Counted from the first letter of the stretch, positions 8,401 through 14,936 are shown. The stretch is 20,442 nt of DNA from CAZJAD01 sp964543855 (GCA_964543855.1 CAZJAD010000037.1:1-20442), one strand, 5' to 3'. A program made the numbers and translations. Notes: generated by a model from the sequence alone, not told the origin.

Positions 8401-8919
8401 CTCCTCGATGACCCGTGTGAAAGTCTGGTAGCTGCTGGTATACGCTTGCCATAGCGCGGCGTTGCGGTCAATCTCATCTTGGAGCGCCATGAGTTCCGGT
8501 GGAGGATCCGGGTTCGTCAGATAATCTCGCAGCAGTTGAAACTTGAGACTCAGGATTTCTTTGAGCATCCCGCTGAACCCGTTTTCCTCTGTCACATCCA
8601 GAGAAGCGACCGTGGAGTAGGCGGTGATTGGAGGCAGTTCGAGGCAGGCCGGGATCAGGATATGACCCCCATCCGGAGTGGGTAGATTATAGGCCAACAC
8701 TTCCCCCTGATACTCCAGTTCCTGGATGGAGCTCGCCGAGAAATCCGGGACGGTCGCCCATCCCCAACCCATCTCCTGGCCCAGGTGCAGCCAGTTATTG
8801 GCGACGCCAACCACGGCATCCGCATTTGCTGGCGTCAGCTGGGCAAAACCGACCGAATAACTCATCAGGACACAGGCGCCGACGAGCAGGATGGTCACAA
8901 AGCCTTTACATGAAATCAT
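5473..8919 (-). CDS. Secreted C10 (streptopain-like) cysteine peptidase, four Kre9-like modules
   Basis: A 1,148-residue exported paralogue of the downstream peptidase. The ATG at 8919 is chosen because GGAGG lies 5 nt before it; a TTG four codons upstream would place that site inside the gene. Residues 1-26 form a Sec signal peptide ending GFA. A propeptide-like region spans ~28-195. The catalytic domain (~200-415) has C225 in GCVATAMAQIMKYW, H371 in AHSIVCDGW and the HMNYGWGG block. Four Kre9/KNH-like modules begin near residues 424, 519, 614 and 711, each opening with a variant of PNGGETW.VGET. The third most resembles the first module of the shorter paralogue, so the two genes differ by two modules. 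The C-terminus (~711-1148) is identical to that of the paralogue. C10 enzymes are extracellular proteases; the modules probably bind or space at the surface (inference). It is likely first in a two-gene unit driven from 9104-9165. Confidence 0.88.
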   Translation of the reverse strand: MISCKGFVTILLVGACVLMSYSVGFAQLTPANADAVVGVANNWLHLGQEMGWGWATVPDFSASSIQELEYQGEVLAYNLPTPDGGHILIPACLELPPITAYSTVASLDVTEENGFSGMLKEILSLKFQLLRDYLTNPDPPPELMALQDEIDRNAALWQAYTSSYQTFTRVIEEKNAQGRMDSEDEVQTLYSILDFGPLLSSNWHQEAPYNDFCPWGDGGRCVVGCVATAMAQIMKYWNYPPNGSGSRTYYWNGDQSCGGSTSGQYLSATFSDAYDWANIRNSYSGSESQAEKDAVAELCYEAGVAVAMDYGYCASGSNHARVLAAFPNYFEYSSQIDAEYRDNYSSWTTWFNMLVAELNNNRPIQYGVEAHSIVCDGWRVSGTNQLHMNYGWGGYYNGWYNVDDIHLGGIWVEMCIRYIIGEPFMRITAPSGGQMWCVGTEHDITWSGAGFTGRVTISIDRDYPSGSWDVLFAATDNDGSETWTVTGPATSDARIRIMSDSDPDIGDTLDGDFIISDPYILVSAPNGGETWYVTQSRTIYWSSCGLTGNVDVSINRDFPNGNWVPLFTDTPDDGYEQWVVTEPATNNARIRVVSISDPQIRDSSDSDFSIGTRYIAVTDPNGGETWYVGETDTVRWASENVSGTVTIMMNRSYPAGYWENIAVSTANDGEHPWGVTMPPTTQARIRIISDSYSGVGDTSNGNFIITDQGAITVVFPNGGEVWFVGETEDITWTSGGITGNVMIELDRDYPSSWDTLFESTADDGIESWEVAGLATSDARVRISSVSEPDVYDISNADFSIDAGSPPVILHDAKDDGEPGSILFVATVTADVPPTVRLFWRPEGSGSYDSTGMVGTGNPDEYSAMVSLPEAGKYEYYLKAEGLAYQVTETGVYDFDLYPSCGLGLWYDDGGAERYNWAGDTRFRWAVRFTPESVPYILCGAWFSVSRTRPDWSHQRVRIEVYDSDGPGGFPGTVLLRDTTGCIGNVVGGLPPDQTYWAGAHLRDGAGEPLVFNGDFYVAVGNPDSAGYEAFSRDTTGSVSGRSYLYDGCLEQWYLESDVWENCRDGNRLIRVVGYYQEPPVLVVTQSGDDAALSWTPSGSPYYRVYSDTTPLGAFGTFEGSTSDTTFVDVNAVTDGVIKFYQVTSSTQP
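5477..6775 (-). repeat. 1,299-bp perfect direct repeat, copy 2 (3' end of second peptidase gene)
   Basis: Copy of 2362-3660. Identity starts and stops sharply. At the left edge only the stop codon and flanking bases differ. At the right edge identity ends inside the PNGG motif of the fourth Kre9-like module. In parts of the block the plus strand is strongly C-over-G biased: bases 2641-2700 of the other copy have 26 C and 5 G by hand count, against 20 C and 13 G in 7681-7740 of the unique part. Confidence 0.95.
6510..7655 (-). repeat. Four tandem Kre9/KNH-like module repeats within the longer peptidase
   Basis: Four consecutive units of about 95 codons share an opening 'PNGGE.W.VG', a central W.S plus 'G.V.I...R.YP', a 'DDG...W.V' block and an ending 'ARIRI.S.S...DTS..DF.I'. 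They are diverged at the DNA level except the last, which belongs to the perfect repeat. Two equivalent units lie in the shorter paralogue at about 3395-3965. Such units are common as adhesion or spacer domains in secreted proteins of FCB-type bacteria. Confidence 0.8.
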
Positions 8920-8924
8920 CTTAT

Positions 8925-8929
8925 CCTCC
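8925..8929 (-). promoter_or_regulatory. Ribosome-binding site that fixes the start of the second peptidase
   Basis: GGAGG on the minus strand, 5 nt before the ATG at 8919. It rules out the in-frame TTG at 8931, which overlaps it. Confidence 0.85.
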
Positions 8930-8968
8930 AAGGCAACGATGCCACTCCACAGTCTATTCTGTTCCTCC

Positions 8969-9005
8969 GCGAGACCGATATGTAGCCTGCTGATTCAGGT
9001 CTCGC
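8969..9005 (-). promoter_or_regulatory. Perfect 8-bp inverted repeat in the leader of the peptidase genes
   Basis: GCGAGACC (minus strand, 8998-9005) and GGTCTCGC (8969-8976) are perfect complements around a 21-nt loop. The element lies between the promoters (9104-9165) and the ribosome-binding site, about 50 nt before the start codon. It could be an RNA hairpin in the long leader or a protein-binding operator; no U-tract follows, so it is not a classical terminator. Function unknown. Confidence 0.4.
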
Positions 9006-9103
9006 CGCGCCGCGACCCGCCACAACCGACCCTCCGAAAGACATGAGAGGCCGGGTCACGACAGGTGTCCGGGCGTCCGGCAGATACCCATCTTCCTGTA
9101 TTT

Positions 9104-9131
9104 ATTATAGGTTGACCAAATGCAGGTCCAA
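9104..9131 (-). promoter_or_regulatory. Candidate proximal promoter of the peptidase genes
   Basis: The minus strand carries a perfect -10 box TATAAT (9104-9109). A weak -35 box TTGGAC (9126-9131) lies 16 nt upstream. Transcription would start near 9097, giving a leader of about 178 nt. Confidence 0.5.
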
Positions 9132-9136
9132 ACATA

Positions 9137-9165
9137 AATTTACGAAAATCCTGACAATGAATCAA
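9137..9165 (-). promoter_or_regulatory. Candidate distal promoter of the peptidase genes, like the tRNA-Glu promoter
   Basis: The minus strand shows TTGATT (9160-9165), a 17-nt spacer and TAAATT (9137-9142). The spacer bases next to the -35 (CATTGT) and next to the -10 (TTTCG) are the same as in the tRNA-Glu promoter (86-114). Counted from the -35, 25 of 32 aligned positions match by eye. It could serve the peptidase genes as a second start site. Confidence 0.5.
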
Positions 9166-9181
9166 GGTTTTTTCAAGCACC

Positions 9182-10201
9182 TCAGCAAGATTCTTGCCCC
9201 CGCCCTTGGATGTCCAACACCGCCGCCCCAGTCAGACTCCCGGTCTTGATGCGCTGAAGTGCGTCGTTGGCCTCCGCGAGGGGAAAAAGCTCAATATCCG
9301 GCTGAATGGGGATGCGCGCGGCAATGTCGAGCAGTTCGCGCACATCGGCACGCGTGGAATTCGCCGTTGAGACAAGCTTCCGCTCGTGGTAGATAAGAGG
9401 ATAGTCGAGCTGAGGGATGGGGCTCATGTAGATACCGGCGCAAGAGACGGTGCCTCCTTTGCGAAGCACTTTCAGTGCGTTGATGACGGTCCAGCCGGCC
9501 GGAGCGAAGATCACGATGCTGTCCAGCTCGGTCGGCGGCTTGCTTTCCACGCTGCCAGCCCAAGCAGCCCCCAATCTCCGTGCGTGCTCCTGATGCTCGG
9601 CGCTGCGCGAGAAGACGAAGACCTCGGCGCCTTGGAATCGCGCAACTTGCAGTGTGATATGTGCCGACGCGCCGAAGCCAATAAGACCAACCTTGCCTCC
9701 CTGAGGAACATTCGCCAGTTTCAGTGCCCGATAGCCGATGACCCCTGCACACAGAAGTGGCGCCGCATACAGATCGTCAAAGCCCTCAGGCAGACGATGG
9801 GCAAAATCGCTGCGGACGACCGCGTATTCGGCAAAGCCGCCGTCGACATGCTGGCCGGTGAAGGTCGCGCTTTCGCAGAGATTCTCCTGATTCCTTCGAC
9901 AATAGAAGCAGTCACCGCAAGTCCCACCCAACCAAGGGACTCCAACGCGCTCGCCGAGTTTCCACGCCGTCACGCCGTCGCCCAGCTTGTCAATAACGCC
10001 CACAATCTGATGCCCGGGCGTGATGGGCAGCTTGGGAGTTGCGATTTCGCCCTCGACAAGATGCAAATCCGTGCGGCAAACGCCGCAGGCGCGGATCCGG
10101 ATGCGAACTTGCCCCGCGCTCGGCTCGGGAACCGGAATCTCCTCAAGGTCGAGCGGCCGATCCTCAGCAGGCTTCGGTTTTTTGAGTCGCTGCGCTTTCA
10201 C
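9182..10201 (-). CDS. Zinc-binding alcohol dehydrogenase family protein (MDR superfamily)
   Basis: A 339-residue cytoplasmic medium-chain dehydrogenase that should oxidise alcohols or reduce aldehydes with NAD(P). The N-terminal GroES-like domain carries catalytic-zinc ligands C42, H64 and C151. The structural zinc cysteines are C95, C98, C101 and C109 (GTCGDCFYCRRNQENLCE). The Rossmann fold has GLIGFGASAH at 172-181. Motifs such as PLLCAGVIGYRALK and FAPAGWTV match the zinc-binding ADH subfamily of TIGR02822. The residue after H64 is Gln, where many MDR alcohol dehydrogenases have Glu. It starts with GTG at 10201, with GGGGAGG 7 nt upstream. It lies 78 bp after glyS in the same direction, with no clear terminator between, so it may be read through from glyS. 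The substrate cannot be told. Confidence 0.88.
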   Translation of the reverse strand: MKAQRLKKPKPAEDRPLDLEEIPVPEPSAGQVRIRIRACGVCRTDLHLVEGEIATPKLPITPGHQIVGVIDKLGDGVTAWKLGERVGVPWLGGTCGDCFYCRRNQENLCESATFTGQHVDGGFAEYAVVRSDFAHRLPEGFDDLYAAPLLCAGVIGYRALKLANVPQGGKVGLIGFGASAHITLQVARFQGAEVFVFSRSAEHQEHARRLGAAWAGSVESKPPTELDSIVIFAPAGWTVINALKVLRKGGTVSCAGIYMSPIPQLDYPLIYHERKLVSTANSTRADVRELLDIAARIPIQPDIELFPLAEANDALQRIKTGSLTGAAVLDIQGRGQESC

Positions 10202-10279
10202 TCCACTGCCTCCCCTGCAAGTACTTCAGATCTTCGCTAATCTCGAATATCTACACTGAAAAGAGATTGTGAACACTAA

Positions 10280-11698
10280 TCAATCCGCCAATCGTTCGCG
10301 GATGATTTGCGGCAATTGGCTGATATTCACACGGTCTTGCGCGAGAGAGTCGCGGTCGCGCAGCGTGACCGTCTGGTCTTCCAAGGTCTGGTAATCGACG
10401 GTCATGCCCCAAGGCGTGCCGATTTCGTCCATGCGACGATAGCGACGCCCGATGGAACCTTGATGGTCGGTGAAGACCGAGCAAACCGGCCGAAGGTCTT
10501 TCGCGATGCGGTCAGCCACATCGGGCAATCCGTCGCGCTTCACCAGCGAGAAGATGCCGACCTTGACCGGCGCGATCTTCGGGCTCAGCCGAAGCACCGT
10601 CCGCAGCTCTCCTTCTTGGGTGTCCTCATCGTAGGCATCCAGAAGAACCACAAGCAATGTCCGATTAAGCCCGGCCGAGGTCTCGATGATGTACGGGATG
10701 AATCGCTCGCGCGTTTCCTCGACAAAGTAGCTCAGGTCCTTGCCTGAATACTCGGCATGGCGCTTCAGGTCGAAATCCGTGCGGTTGTGAATGCCTTCGA
10801 GCTCCTGCCACCCGAACGGAAATTCGTATTCAATGTCGTAGGCTGCCTTGGCGTAGTGCGCCAGCTCCTTATGCACATGCTCGTGGATGCGCAGCTTCTC
10901 TTTCTTGATCCCCAGCTTGAGATAGAACTCAAACCGTTCATCGCGCCATTTCTCGAGCCACTCACCATCGTCACCGGGCCGCACGAAAAACTGCATCTCC
11001 ATCTGTTCAAATTCCCGCGTGCGGAAGATGAAATTGCCCGGTGTAATCTCATTGCGAAAAGCTTTCCCCACCTGTGCAATGCCGAACGGAATCTTCAGGC
11101 GCGCCGTTGTCATGACATTCTGGTAGTTGACATAAATACCTTGAGCGGTTTCGGGGCGCAGATAGACCACGCTGGCCGCCTCTTCAATCGGTCCCATGAA
11201 AGTCTTGAACATCAGATTGAACAGGCGTGGTGATGTCAGGGATTCCCGCGTGCCGCAGTTCGGACAGACGGCCTCGTTCCAACGAATCAGCTTAAGCGCG
11301 GCGATGTCAGCTTCCGCTCCCTCCGGGATATCACCGTCCGTCAAATGGCCGAGCTTCTTTTTCGCCCGCCACTGTCGAACAAGGTCCTGTGCCTTGAAGC
11401 GCGCCTTGCACTGCTTGCAGTCCACGAGGGGATCCACGAAACCCGCCACATGGCCCGATGCCTCCCACACTTGAGGGTGCATGAGGATGGCGGCGTCAAT
11501 GCCCACGATGTTGTCGTGGAGCTGGGTCATTTCACGCCACCAGAAAGTCTGCAGATTGTTTTTCAGTTCAATCCCCAGAGAGCCGTAGTCCCAACAGGAA
11601 CCCAACCCTCCATAGATTTCCGATGACTGAAAGATAAAGCCGCGTCGCTTGCAGAGCGACACCACCTTATCCATGAGATTCTCTTTTGCTTTGGCCAT
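10280..11698 (-). CDS. glyS: Glycine--tRNA ligase (single-chain, alpha2 type)
   Basis: Charges tRNA-Gly with glycine using ATP. It is the homodimeric class II form, not the two-subunit glyQ/glyS enzyme. The 472-residue product opens with the family signature CKRRGFIFQSSEIYGG. Cysteine pairs C94/C97 and C145/C148 look like a zinc site in the insertion. Motif 2 is FRNEITPG with FRTREFEQMEMQFF (214-238). Motif 3 is GLNRTLLVVLLDAY (343-356). The anticodon-binding domain is ~375-472. I prefer the ATG at 11698, with AGAGAAG just upstream, because homologues begin close to the CKRRGF motif. An in-frame GTG at 11749, 7 nt after the recO stop, would add 17 residues of unconserved type. Adjacency to recO is common in bacteria. 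Confidence 0.95.
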   Translation of the reverse strand: MAKAKENLMDKVVSLCKRRGFIFQSSEIYGGLGSCWDYGSLGIELKNNLQTFWWREMTQLHDNIVGIDAAILMHPQVWEASGHVAGFVDPLVDCKQCKARFKAQDLVRQWRAKKKLGHLTDGDIPEGAEADIAALKLIRWNEAVCPNCGTRESLTSPRLFNLMFKTFMGPIEEAASVVYLRPETAQGIYVNYQNVMTTARLKIPFGIAQVGKAFRNEITPGNFIFRTREFEQMEMQFFVRPGDDGEWLEKWRDERFEFYLKLGIKKEKLRIHEHVHKELAHYAKAAYDIEYEFPFGWQELEGIHNRTDFDLKRHAEYSGKDLSYFVEETRERFIPYIIETSAGLNRTLLVVLLDAYDEDTQEGELRTVLRLSPKIAPVKVGIFSLVKRDGLPDVADRIAKDLRPVCSVFTDHQGSIGRRYRRMDEIGTPWGMTVDYQTLEDQTVTLRDRDSLAQDRVNISQLPQIIRERLAD

Positions 11699-11756
11699 AG
11701 CTTCTCTTGTCGATTTCGATGTTGATATTCTCGTTTCGTTCTCGCTCACACCTCGG

Positions 11757-12536
11757 TTACGCCGATTGCCGATCCCATTCGAGTGCCGCCAGCGATTTCA
11801 AATATCCCCGGACAGGGAGATGATAGCTCAGATAGTTCGCAAGAAAATCCTGCACCTCGCGACGGGCCGCAGCAGAAACGGTGAGTCGTCCCAGCATGGC
11901 CGCGGGCTTTCGAGCCACCGAGCTCAGAACCGCGAAGGTTTCTGCGGCTAGCGTGCCGTCTTTCTGACTTCCTGGCTCGCAGTCCGGCCCTAAGAAGCTG
12001 CCATCCTCAAGCCGGAAACCCACTCGCCCGGAAAAGGGAGCTTTGAGCTCTTTGCCGCACTGAGCGCACCGCTCCAGCGACAATGCGAACCCAAGAGCCG
12101 CAAGAAGCTCGAGTTCGAATTTCCACAGAATCGGCAACGGCTGAGCCGGCTCTTTATCCAGAGCGACCAATGCCTGGTCGAGGAGGTCATAGATTTCCGG
12201 ATGCGCATCGGCGTCCTTCAAGGTCAACCGGCACAGTTCCGCCATCGCTGACGCTACCGTCAAAAGAGGCAAAGCCTTGCGCAACCCGGTGTGCGCATCG
12301 AGCAGGCTCACTTCCTTGAGCATCTGAATCTCTCGCGCCGCCTTGTAATAGTACAGGAAAGCGCAGCGAGAAAGTGGTTCGAGGGCAGCCCCAACGCCTC
12401 CCTTCTTCGAGCGCGCTCCCTTTGCGATAATGCCAACCTTGCCATGCTCGCGCGTGAAGACCGTAGCGATGCGCGAGGTTTCGCCGTGCCGGATGCTGTG
12501 CAGCACGATGCCTTCAGCGCGAACAAGCTGCGCCAC
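11757..12536 (-). CDS. recO: DNA repair protein RecO
   Basis: RecO anneals single strands and, with RecR, helps load RecA onto SSB-coated DNA in RecF-pathway repair. The 259-residue protein has the usual N-terminal OB fold (about 1-80, with EGIVLHSIRHGETSRI and FTREHGKVGIIAKGARS) and a helical C-terminal domain. The zinc-finger region keeps C157 and C160 (CAQCGK) but shows only one later cysteine, C186 (GPDCEPGS), where many RecO proteins have a second pair, so the zinc site may be incomplete. The start is GTG at 12536, with GGAGG 8 nt upstream. That site overlaps the end of rsmA (stop TAG at 12552), suggesting translational coupling. glyS follows within 58 bp. Confidence 0.93.
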   Translation of the reverse strand: MAQLVRAEGIVLHSIRHGETSRIATVFTREHGKVGIIAKGARSKKGGVGAALEPLSRCAFLYYYKAAREIQMLKEVSLLDAHTGLRKALPLLTVASAMAELCRLTLKDADAHPEIYDLLDQALVALDKEPAQPLPILWKFELELLAALGFALSLERCAQCGKELKAPFSGRVGFRLEDGSFLGPDCEPGSQKDGTLAAETFAVLSSVARKPAAMLGRLTVSAAARREVQDFLANYLSYHLPVRGYLKSLAALEWDRQSA

Positions 12537-12551
12537 TCCCGACGCCTCCCT

Positions 12552-13448
12552 CTATCGTGAACCGCTCGACGGCGTTCCCGACTTCCCCTGCTGGCGCCGC
12601 CAAATGCCGTCGGCGAGAGTCACCCACTCTTCCGGTGAAAGCTCCTCCGGCCGGCGAGTGAAATCGAGCGGCAACTCCTGCCAGTGAGGATGAACGCCAG
12701 CCAGACTCGCCAAGGTCGTGCGCAACATCTTCCGCCGACGGTGAAAGCACCAGCGCACGATCCGCTCGAGCACCTGCCAATTCTGCGGGTAAATCGGCGG
12801 CTGCCGATACGGCGAGAGTCGCAACACTTCGCCGTCTACCTTCGGCTGCGGTGAAAAACAACTCGCCGGAACCACCAGAAGTGAATCGACTTGCCCCTCG
12901 AGCTGGCAGAAAATGCTCACAATGCCGTAGGTCTTGCTTCCTTCGGAAGCGACAACACGCTCCGCGACTTCCCGCTGCATCATCAACACAGCGCACTCAA
13001 TCCACGGTATTTCTTGGTCGCTTCGAGCCTGGCGAGCATGATGGAAGAGCTTGAAGACAATCTCTGATACCAGATGATAGGGCAGATTGCCGACGAGCTT
13101 GGCTGGCCCTCGCGAAATAAGCTGCGACAGGTCCACCTCGAGGAAGTCCTCGTGCCGAATTTCGACATTGTCAAACTTGGAAAACGACTTCTGCAGCTTG
13201 GGCACAAGCCGCTGGTCGATTTCCACAGCGACGACTCTGCCCGGTGAAGCGGCAAGGTGTCGCGTCAGGATACCTCGTCCTGGCCCAATCTCGACGACCA
13301 AATCTCCCGGATCGATTTCGAGCGACGCGACGATCCGCCGCGCGACATCGTCGTCAACGAGAAACGACTGGCCGAGACTTTTCTTCGGAAAGGGCGAGGC
13401 GAGCCTCCTTCGTTTCCCGATGTTTGTCATGGCGCGGCCATGCTGCAT
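12552..13448 (-). CDS. rsmA: 16S rRNA dimethyladenosine transferase RsmA (KsgA)
   Basis: Transfers four methyl groups from SAM to A1518 and A1519 in helix 45 of 16S rRNA late in small-subunit assembly. Visible features are the KKSLGQSFL N-terminal motif (22-30), SAM motif I EIGPGRG (53-59), acidic E76 and D101, and motif IV NLPYH (121-125, usually NLPYN). The C-terminal helical domain contains FSPQPKVDGEVLRL and FHRRRKMLR. Length is 298 residues, normal for the family. The ATG at 13448 is chosen because GGGGAAG lies 7 nt upstream. An ATG at 13430 has no site, and the frame stays open upstream to a TTG at 13487. It is the first gene of the rsmA-recO-glyS unit, with a promoter at 13478-13506. 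Confidence 0.95.
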   Translation of the reverse strand: MQHGRAMTNIGKRRRLASPFPKKSLGQSFLVDDDVARRIVASLEIDPGDLVVEIGPGRGILTRHLAASPGRVVAVEIDQRLVPKLQKSFSKFDNVEIRHEDFLEVDLSQLISRGPAKLVGNLPYHLVSEIVFKLFHHARQARSDQEIPWIECAVLMMQREVAERVVASEGSKTYGIVSIFCQLEGQVDSLLVVPASCFSPQPKVDGEVLRLSPYRQPPIYPQNWQVLERIVRWCFHRRRKMLRTTLASLAGVHPHWQELPLDFTRRPEELSPEEWVTLADGIWRRQQGKSGTPSSGSR

Positions 13449-13455
13449 GGCATAT

Positions 13456-13462
13456 CTTCCCC
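13456..13462 (-). promoter_or_regulatory. Ribosome-binding site that selects the rsmA start
   Basis: GGGGAAG on the minus strand, 7 nt before the ATG at 13448. The other in-frame starts (13430, 13475, 13487) lack a comparable site at a workable distance. Moderate rather than perfect match to the consensus. Confidence 0.55.
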
Positions 13463-13477
13463 AGGCTTGCCGCATAC

Positions 13478-13506
13478 AATCTACCAAAAACTCTCTCTAA
13501 ATGCAA
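13478..13506 (-). promoter_or_regulatory. Probable promoter of the rsmA-recO-glyS unit
   Basis: The minus strand shows TTGCAT (13501-13506), a 17-nt spacer and TAGATT (13478-13483). It lies between the terminator of the preceding operon (13527-13552) and the rsmA ribosome-binding site. It therefore excludes the TTG and ATG starts at 13487 and 13475 if transcription begins near 13471. It resembles the promoter at 2225-2253. Confidence 0.55.
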
Positions 13507-13526
13507 GGTCACCCGCCAGCAAATGC

Positions 13527-13552
13527 AAAAAACCTCGGCATGCGACCGAGGT
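13527..13552 (-). terminator. Intrinsic terminator of the outer-membrane operon
   Basis: The minus strand has ACCTCGG (13546-13552), the loop TCGCATG and CCGAGGT (13532-13538), a perfect 7-bp stem. It is followed directly by an unbroken run of Ts (six including the last stem base, 13527-13532). It lies 37 nt past the stop codon of the lipoprotein gene (13589) and separates it from rsmA. Confidence 0.88.
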
Positions 13553-13588
13553 GTCTTACAACAACGAGTACCTATTCACGAAGCTATA

Positions 13589-14914
13589 TTACGAGCCTTG
13601 TTCAATCCTGACAGCAGGCGTAGGCTGTTCTGGTAGAAGATCGATTGGGCCAAGAACCATTTCACGAAACACACGGCTTCTTTCCCAGACCTCTTCAAAA
13701 GCCGGATAGGAAACGGTACGGATTTTCGTGATATAATATTTACTGTATACATAGTCTGCGAACGGTGTCTCCAAGATGTCCGCTATTCTCGGCTCTGCCT
13801 CAATGCCGATAATTGTTGGCTCGCCATCCCCACCAATGAAATACCTACCTGCGAAGAATATTGTACCACTCTCATTCTTAACCGACCACGGGGCAGTCAG
13901 CAGGAGATCGCATATCGCTGCAAACTGTCGAGTACATTTCAAGAACTCTAATGTCTGTCTTGTCTGACTATTTCTACGTTCAACAACATTCTCCAAGTAT
14001 TCCTCGAAAGCTTGTTTGTACATGGAAGTCCCCTGAATTCTTCCGTAATGACTCAAGCCAAGACTGACCTGAATCCGTTTGTATGCCTCCGTTTTGGCAA
14101 ACTCAGCTCTTGCCTCATCAACTGATACAGTGGTTGTATCGCTCAAATTGCCTTGCTGGAAGCTTACTGGATGCCGCTGCCCTGGAGAATAGAACTCACG
14201 GTCTGCAATAGAACTATTCCAAAACTGGGCGAGTTCGTTAGCGCCGATTTCAGGCACGGGCACAGCAGGATAATCAAGTGTGGGGAAATACCAGAGTAGC
14301 TCGCGTATCATCCAATTGCTGGCGATTCGAATATCATCATTCACAAGTGGTGCTCGAATGTCGCCTCGCCAGAGCTGGGTTTTTCCCTCTCTGTCAAATA
14401 CTTCAAGAGTGATCTCGCCTTCGTAAGCCGCTTCATGCACAGTGCGCTTGGTCCAAGCCGTTGCACCGACCATTGCCGTCCGCCATAGTCCCGATGCCAG
14501 ACTGTATTGCGTCAAGAACGGTCCCGACCTGGAAGTTCCGGTAACACCGTAAGCTAACATTGTTTCGCTTTCACTGACTCTTTCTTCCTTTACACCAAAA
14601 TAGAGTCTGATACGGCCCTCATAATCGTCTTCGTTCAAACGATACCCTTTGCGCTCAAGACACTGTACCGCCTGAGTGAAAAGGTATTTTTCGAGAATCT
14701 GGTTGCGAGATGTCTCTGGAGTGCCTACCTCCTGCAGGTCAAGGGTAAACATGGAATGGTCTGACCAATCCACATCCGGTGCTCGGTAGATCCTCGTTTC
14801 TAATGGGGGTATCTCCCGCGGAGGGACGGAGACGGATCTCTTCGTAGCGCATGAAATGGCAATCCAAGCAGTGCCCAGGTACAGAATCAACCGGACATTC
14901 TTGATTCGCAACAT
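13589..14914 (-). CDS. Outer-membrane-type lipoprotein with DUF4136-like domain
   Basis: A 441-residue predicted lipoprotein of unknown function. Residues 1-21 are a signal sequence ending in a lipobox (AIS before C22); residue 23 is Ala, so retention at the inner membrane is not signalled. Residues ~40-215 resemble DUF4136 lipoproteins: APDVDWSDHSMFTL near the start, GRIRLYFGV in the middle, then AYEGEITLEVFDREGKTQLWRGD. The remaining ~225 residues have no family I recognise, and DUF4136 proteins are usually much shorter. Two cysteines (in FLKCTRQFAAICD) could form a disulfide. The gene is clearly more AT-rich than its neighbours: 22 of 60 bases are G or C in 13921-13980, against 34 of 60 in 15241-15300. 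It starts with ATG 22 bp after the upstream barrel gene and ends just before a terminator, so it is last in that operon. Confidence 0.75.
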   Translation of the reverse strand: MLRIKNVRLILYLGTAWIAISCATKRSVSVPPREIPPLETRIYRAPDVDWSDHSMFTLDLQEVGTPETSRNQILEKYLFTQAVQCLERKGYRLNEDDYEGRIRLYFGVKEERVSESETMLAYGVTGTSRSGPFLTQYSLASGLWRTAMVGATAWTKRTVHEAAYEGEITLEVFDREGKTQLWRGDIRAPLVNDDIRIASNWMIRELLWYFPTLDYPAVPVPEIGANELAQFWNSSIADREFYSPGQRHPVSFQQGNLSDTTTVSVDEARAEFAKTEAYKRIQVSLGLSHYGRIQGTSMYKQAFEEYLENVVERRNSQTRQTLEFLKCTRQFAAICDLLLTAPWSVKNESGTIFFAGRYFIGGDGEPTIIGIEAEPRIADILETPFADYVYSKYYITKIRTVSYPAFEEVWERSRVFREMVLGPIDLLPEQPTPAVRIEQGS

Positions 14915-14936
14915 GCTCCGCTCGCTGCAAGATGCG

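Noticed and set aside
9160..9177. TCAAG...TTCAAG motif after the alcohol dehydrogenase as a terminator
   Set aside because: The two halves are direct, not inverted, copies around a T-run, so no stem can form. The region is better explained by the promoter at 9137-9165.
10202..10279. Promoter or terminator in the glyS-alcohol dehydrogenase gap
   Set aside because: Only a 6-bp AATCTC/GAGATT pair with a long loop, and no -35/-10 pair at good spacing.
11699..11749. GTG at 11749 as the glyS start
   Set aside because: It would add 17 poorly conserved residues, and its AGG lies only 1-2 nt from the codon. The ATG at 11698 has a better-placed purine-rich site and fits homologue length. Not fully excluded.
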